Source: Flavobacteriaceae bacterium (lineage in GTDB: Bacteria > Bacteroidota > Bacteroidia > Flavobacteriales > Flavobacteriaceae). From it: 6,188 bases of DNA. Positions within the stretch are counted from its first letter, which is position 1. Each line of letters begins with the position of its first letter. Under the pieces are notes generated by a model, which was not told the DNA's origin, did no database searches, and was given only the letters and a program-made list of their open reading frames with translations. This document shows, one piece after another, positions 5,473 to 6,188 of the stretch. Location: assembly GCA_013214425.1 (NCBI GenBank), contig JABSPN010000195.1:1-6188 (forward strand). The letters run 5' to 3'. Both the position numbers and the translations under genes were made by a program.

Positions 5473-6188
5473 CTAATTATTTAAAAAACTGGTTAACGGA
5501 CTACTTGCTTCTGCTTTATTTTTAATAGGAGCCAACTTTGCATTATACGCCATCCTCCCTGCTTCTACTGCCATTTTAAATGCTTTTGCCATTGCTGTGG
5601 GTTTTTGAGAGACAGCTATCGCTGTGTTGACTAAAACAGCATCTGCTCCAATTTCCATAGCTTGCGCTGCATGTGACGGACTTCCAATACCGGCATCTAC
5701 AATAACAGGCACATTACTTTGATCTATTATGATTTCTAAAAATTCTAGTGTTTTCAACCCTTTATTACTTCCTATTGGAGCTCCTAATGGCATGACACAT
5801 TGCACTCCTACTTCTTCTAATCGCTTACATAAAACCGGATCTGCATGAATATAAGGCATCACAACAAATCCCAGTTTCACCAATTCTTCTGCTGCTTTTA
5901 ACGTTTCTATTGGATCTGGCAACAAGTATTTTGGATCTGGATGAATCTCTAATTTTACCCAATTTGTTTCTAATGCTTCTCTGGATAGTTGAGCAGCAAA
6001 AACAGCTTCTTTGGCATCTCTTACGCCAGAAGTATTGGGTAATAAATTAATTCTTTCATGTGATAAATGTGTTAAAATATCATCTTGTTCATCATATACG
6101 TCAACTCGTTTTAAAGCAACGGTAATTAACTCACTTTCTGAAGCTAATAAGGCATCTCTCATTAATTCCGAAGAACTAAATTTCCCTG
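5473..6188 (-). CDS. thiG: Thiazole synthase ThiG (partial, N-terminus outside window)
   Basis: The frame is open to the right edge. The ATG at 6162 is internal: the codons before it read GKFSSSEL, as in the family N-terminus TGKFSSSELMRDAL, so about 18 residues are missing beyond the window; 237 whole residues are visible. The TIM-barrel enzyme joins deoxyxylulose 5-phosphate, dehydroglycine and ThiS thiocarboxylate. The catalytic lysine that forms the imine with the sugar phosphate is in NWVKLEIHPD (codon 5953-5955). Other family segments are INLLPNTSGVRDAKEAV, MPLGAPIGSNKG and the phosphate-binding region VDAGIGSPSHAAQAMEIGAD. The C-terminus ends SSPLTSFLNN with a TAG stop (5473-5475). thiH follows after 22 bp; thiS, thiC and thiE would be expected upstream. 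Confidence 0.97.
   Translation of the reverse strand, partial: GKFSSSELMRDALLASESELITVALKRVDVYDEQDDILTHLSHERINLLPNTSGVRDAKEAVFAAQLSREALETNWVKLEIHPDPKYLLPDPIETLKAAEELVKLGFVVMPYIHADPVLCKRLEEVGVQCVMPLGAPIGSNKGLKTLEFLEIIIDQSNVPVIVDAGIGSPSHAAQAMEIGADAVLVNTAIAVSQKPTAMAKAFKMAVEAGRMAYNAKLAPIKNKAEASSPLTSFLNN

Noticed and set aside
6160..6162. ATG as the true start of thiG
   Set aside because: The codons upstream continue the conserved ThiG N-terminus (GKFSSSEL), so this Met is internal and the gene runs past the window.
1..6188. A new defence, mobile or biosynthetic system
   Set aside because: All substantial frames belong to housekeeping or known families; there are no terminal repeats, integrases, toxin-antitoxin pairs or arrays, and base composition looks even throughout.

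Overview
The window looks like a chromosomal segment from a member of the Bacteroidota, most likely a Flavobacteriaceae species. The DNA is AT-rich. Ribosome binding sites of the Shine-Dalgarno type are not evident. Several upstream regions carry the Bacteroidota -7 promoter motif TAnnTTTG. The protein sequences (GreA, a HIT protein, ThiG/ThiH and a MoeB-type E1 fused to rhodanese) and a lipoprotein with a C-S-K-D-D-N start also fit that group. Assignment below family level is not possible by eye. I saw no mobile element, CRISPR array, tRNA, rRNA, integrase or defence gene.

Layout, left to right. (1) Positions 1-539, minus strand: the N-terminal 179 residues of a flavin reductase-like FMN-binding protein, cut by the window edge. 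(2) Positions 540-703: a divergent regulatory region with a promoter-like site, a perfect 7-bp inverted repeat over its -7 box, a second hairpin and a possible 23-codon leader ORF. (3) Positions 704-1867, plus strand: an orphan two-TM sensor histidine kinase with a TTG start. (4) Positions 1864-2729, minus strand: a two-gene unit, greA followed by a HIT-family hydrolase, coupled by a TAATG overlap. Its tail collides with the kinase gene with a 4-bp stop-to-stop overlap. (5) Positions 2730-2857: a divergent promoter region. The greA leader carries a terminator-like hairpin, a candidate attenuator. (6) Positions 2858-3283, plus strand: a small lipoprotein with a degenerate Rieske-like fold and a probable surface-export signal. 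(7) Positions 3276-6188, minus strand: the downstream end of a thiamine thiazole operon, thiG (5' end cut off by the window), thiH and a ThiF/MoeB-rhodanese fusion. It converges on the lipoprotein gene with an 8-bp overlap.

How the genes work together. ThiG, ThiH and the ThiF-like fusion make the thiazole half of thiamine. ThiH produces dehydroglycine from tyrosine. The E1-rhodanese protein activates and probably sulfurates the ThiS carrier. ThiG condenses dehydroglycine, ThiS thiocarboxylate and deoxyxylulose phosphate. ThiS, ThiC, ThiE and any TPP riboswitch would lie beyond position 6188. greA and the HIT gene form a housekeeping unit. The kinase has no response regulator in view.

The region is mostly ordinary core genome. 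The points worth a second look are the greA leader hairpin, the Rieske-like lipoprotein that has lost cluster ligands but kept the disulfide cysteines, the half-lost zinc site in the ThiF-rhodanese fusion, the Q in place of the acidic residue after the kinase phospho-His, and the short ORF just ahead of the kinase TTG start.
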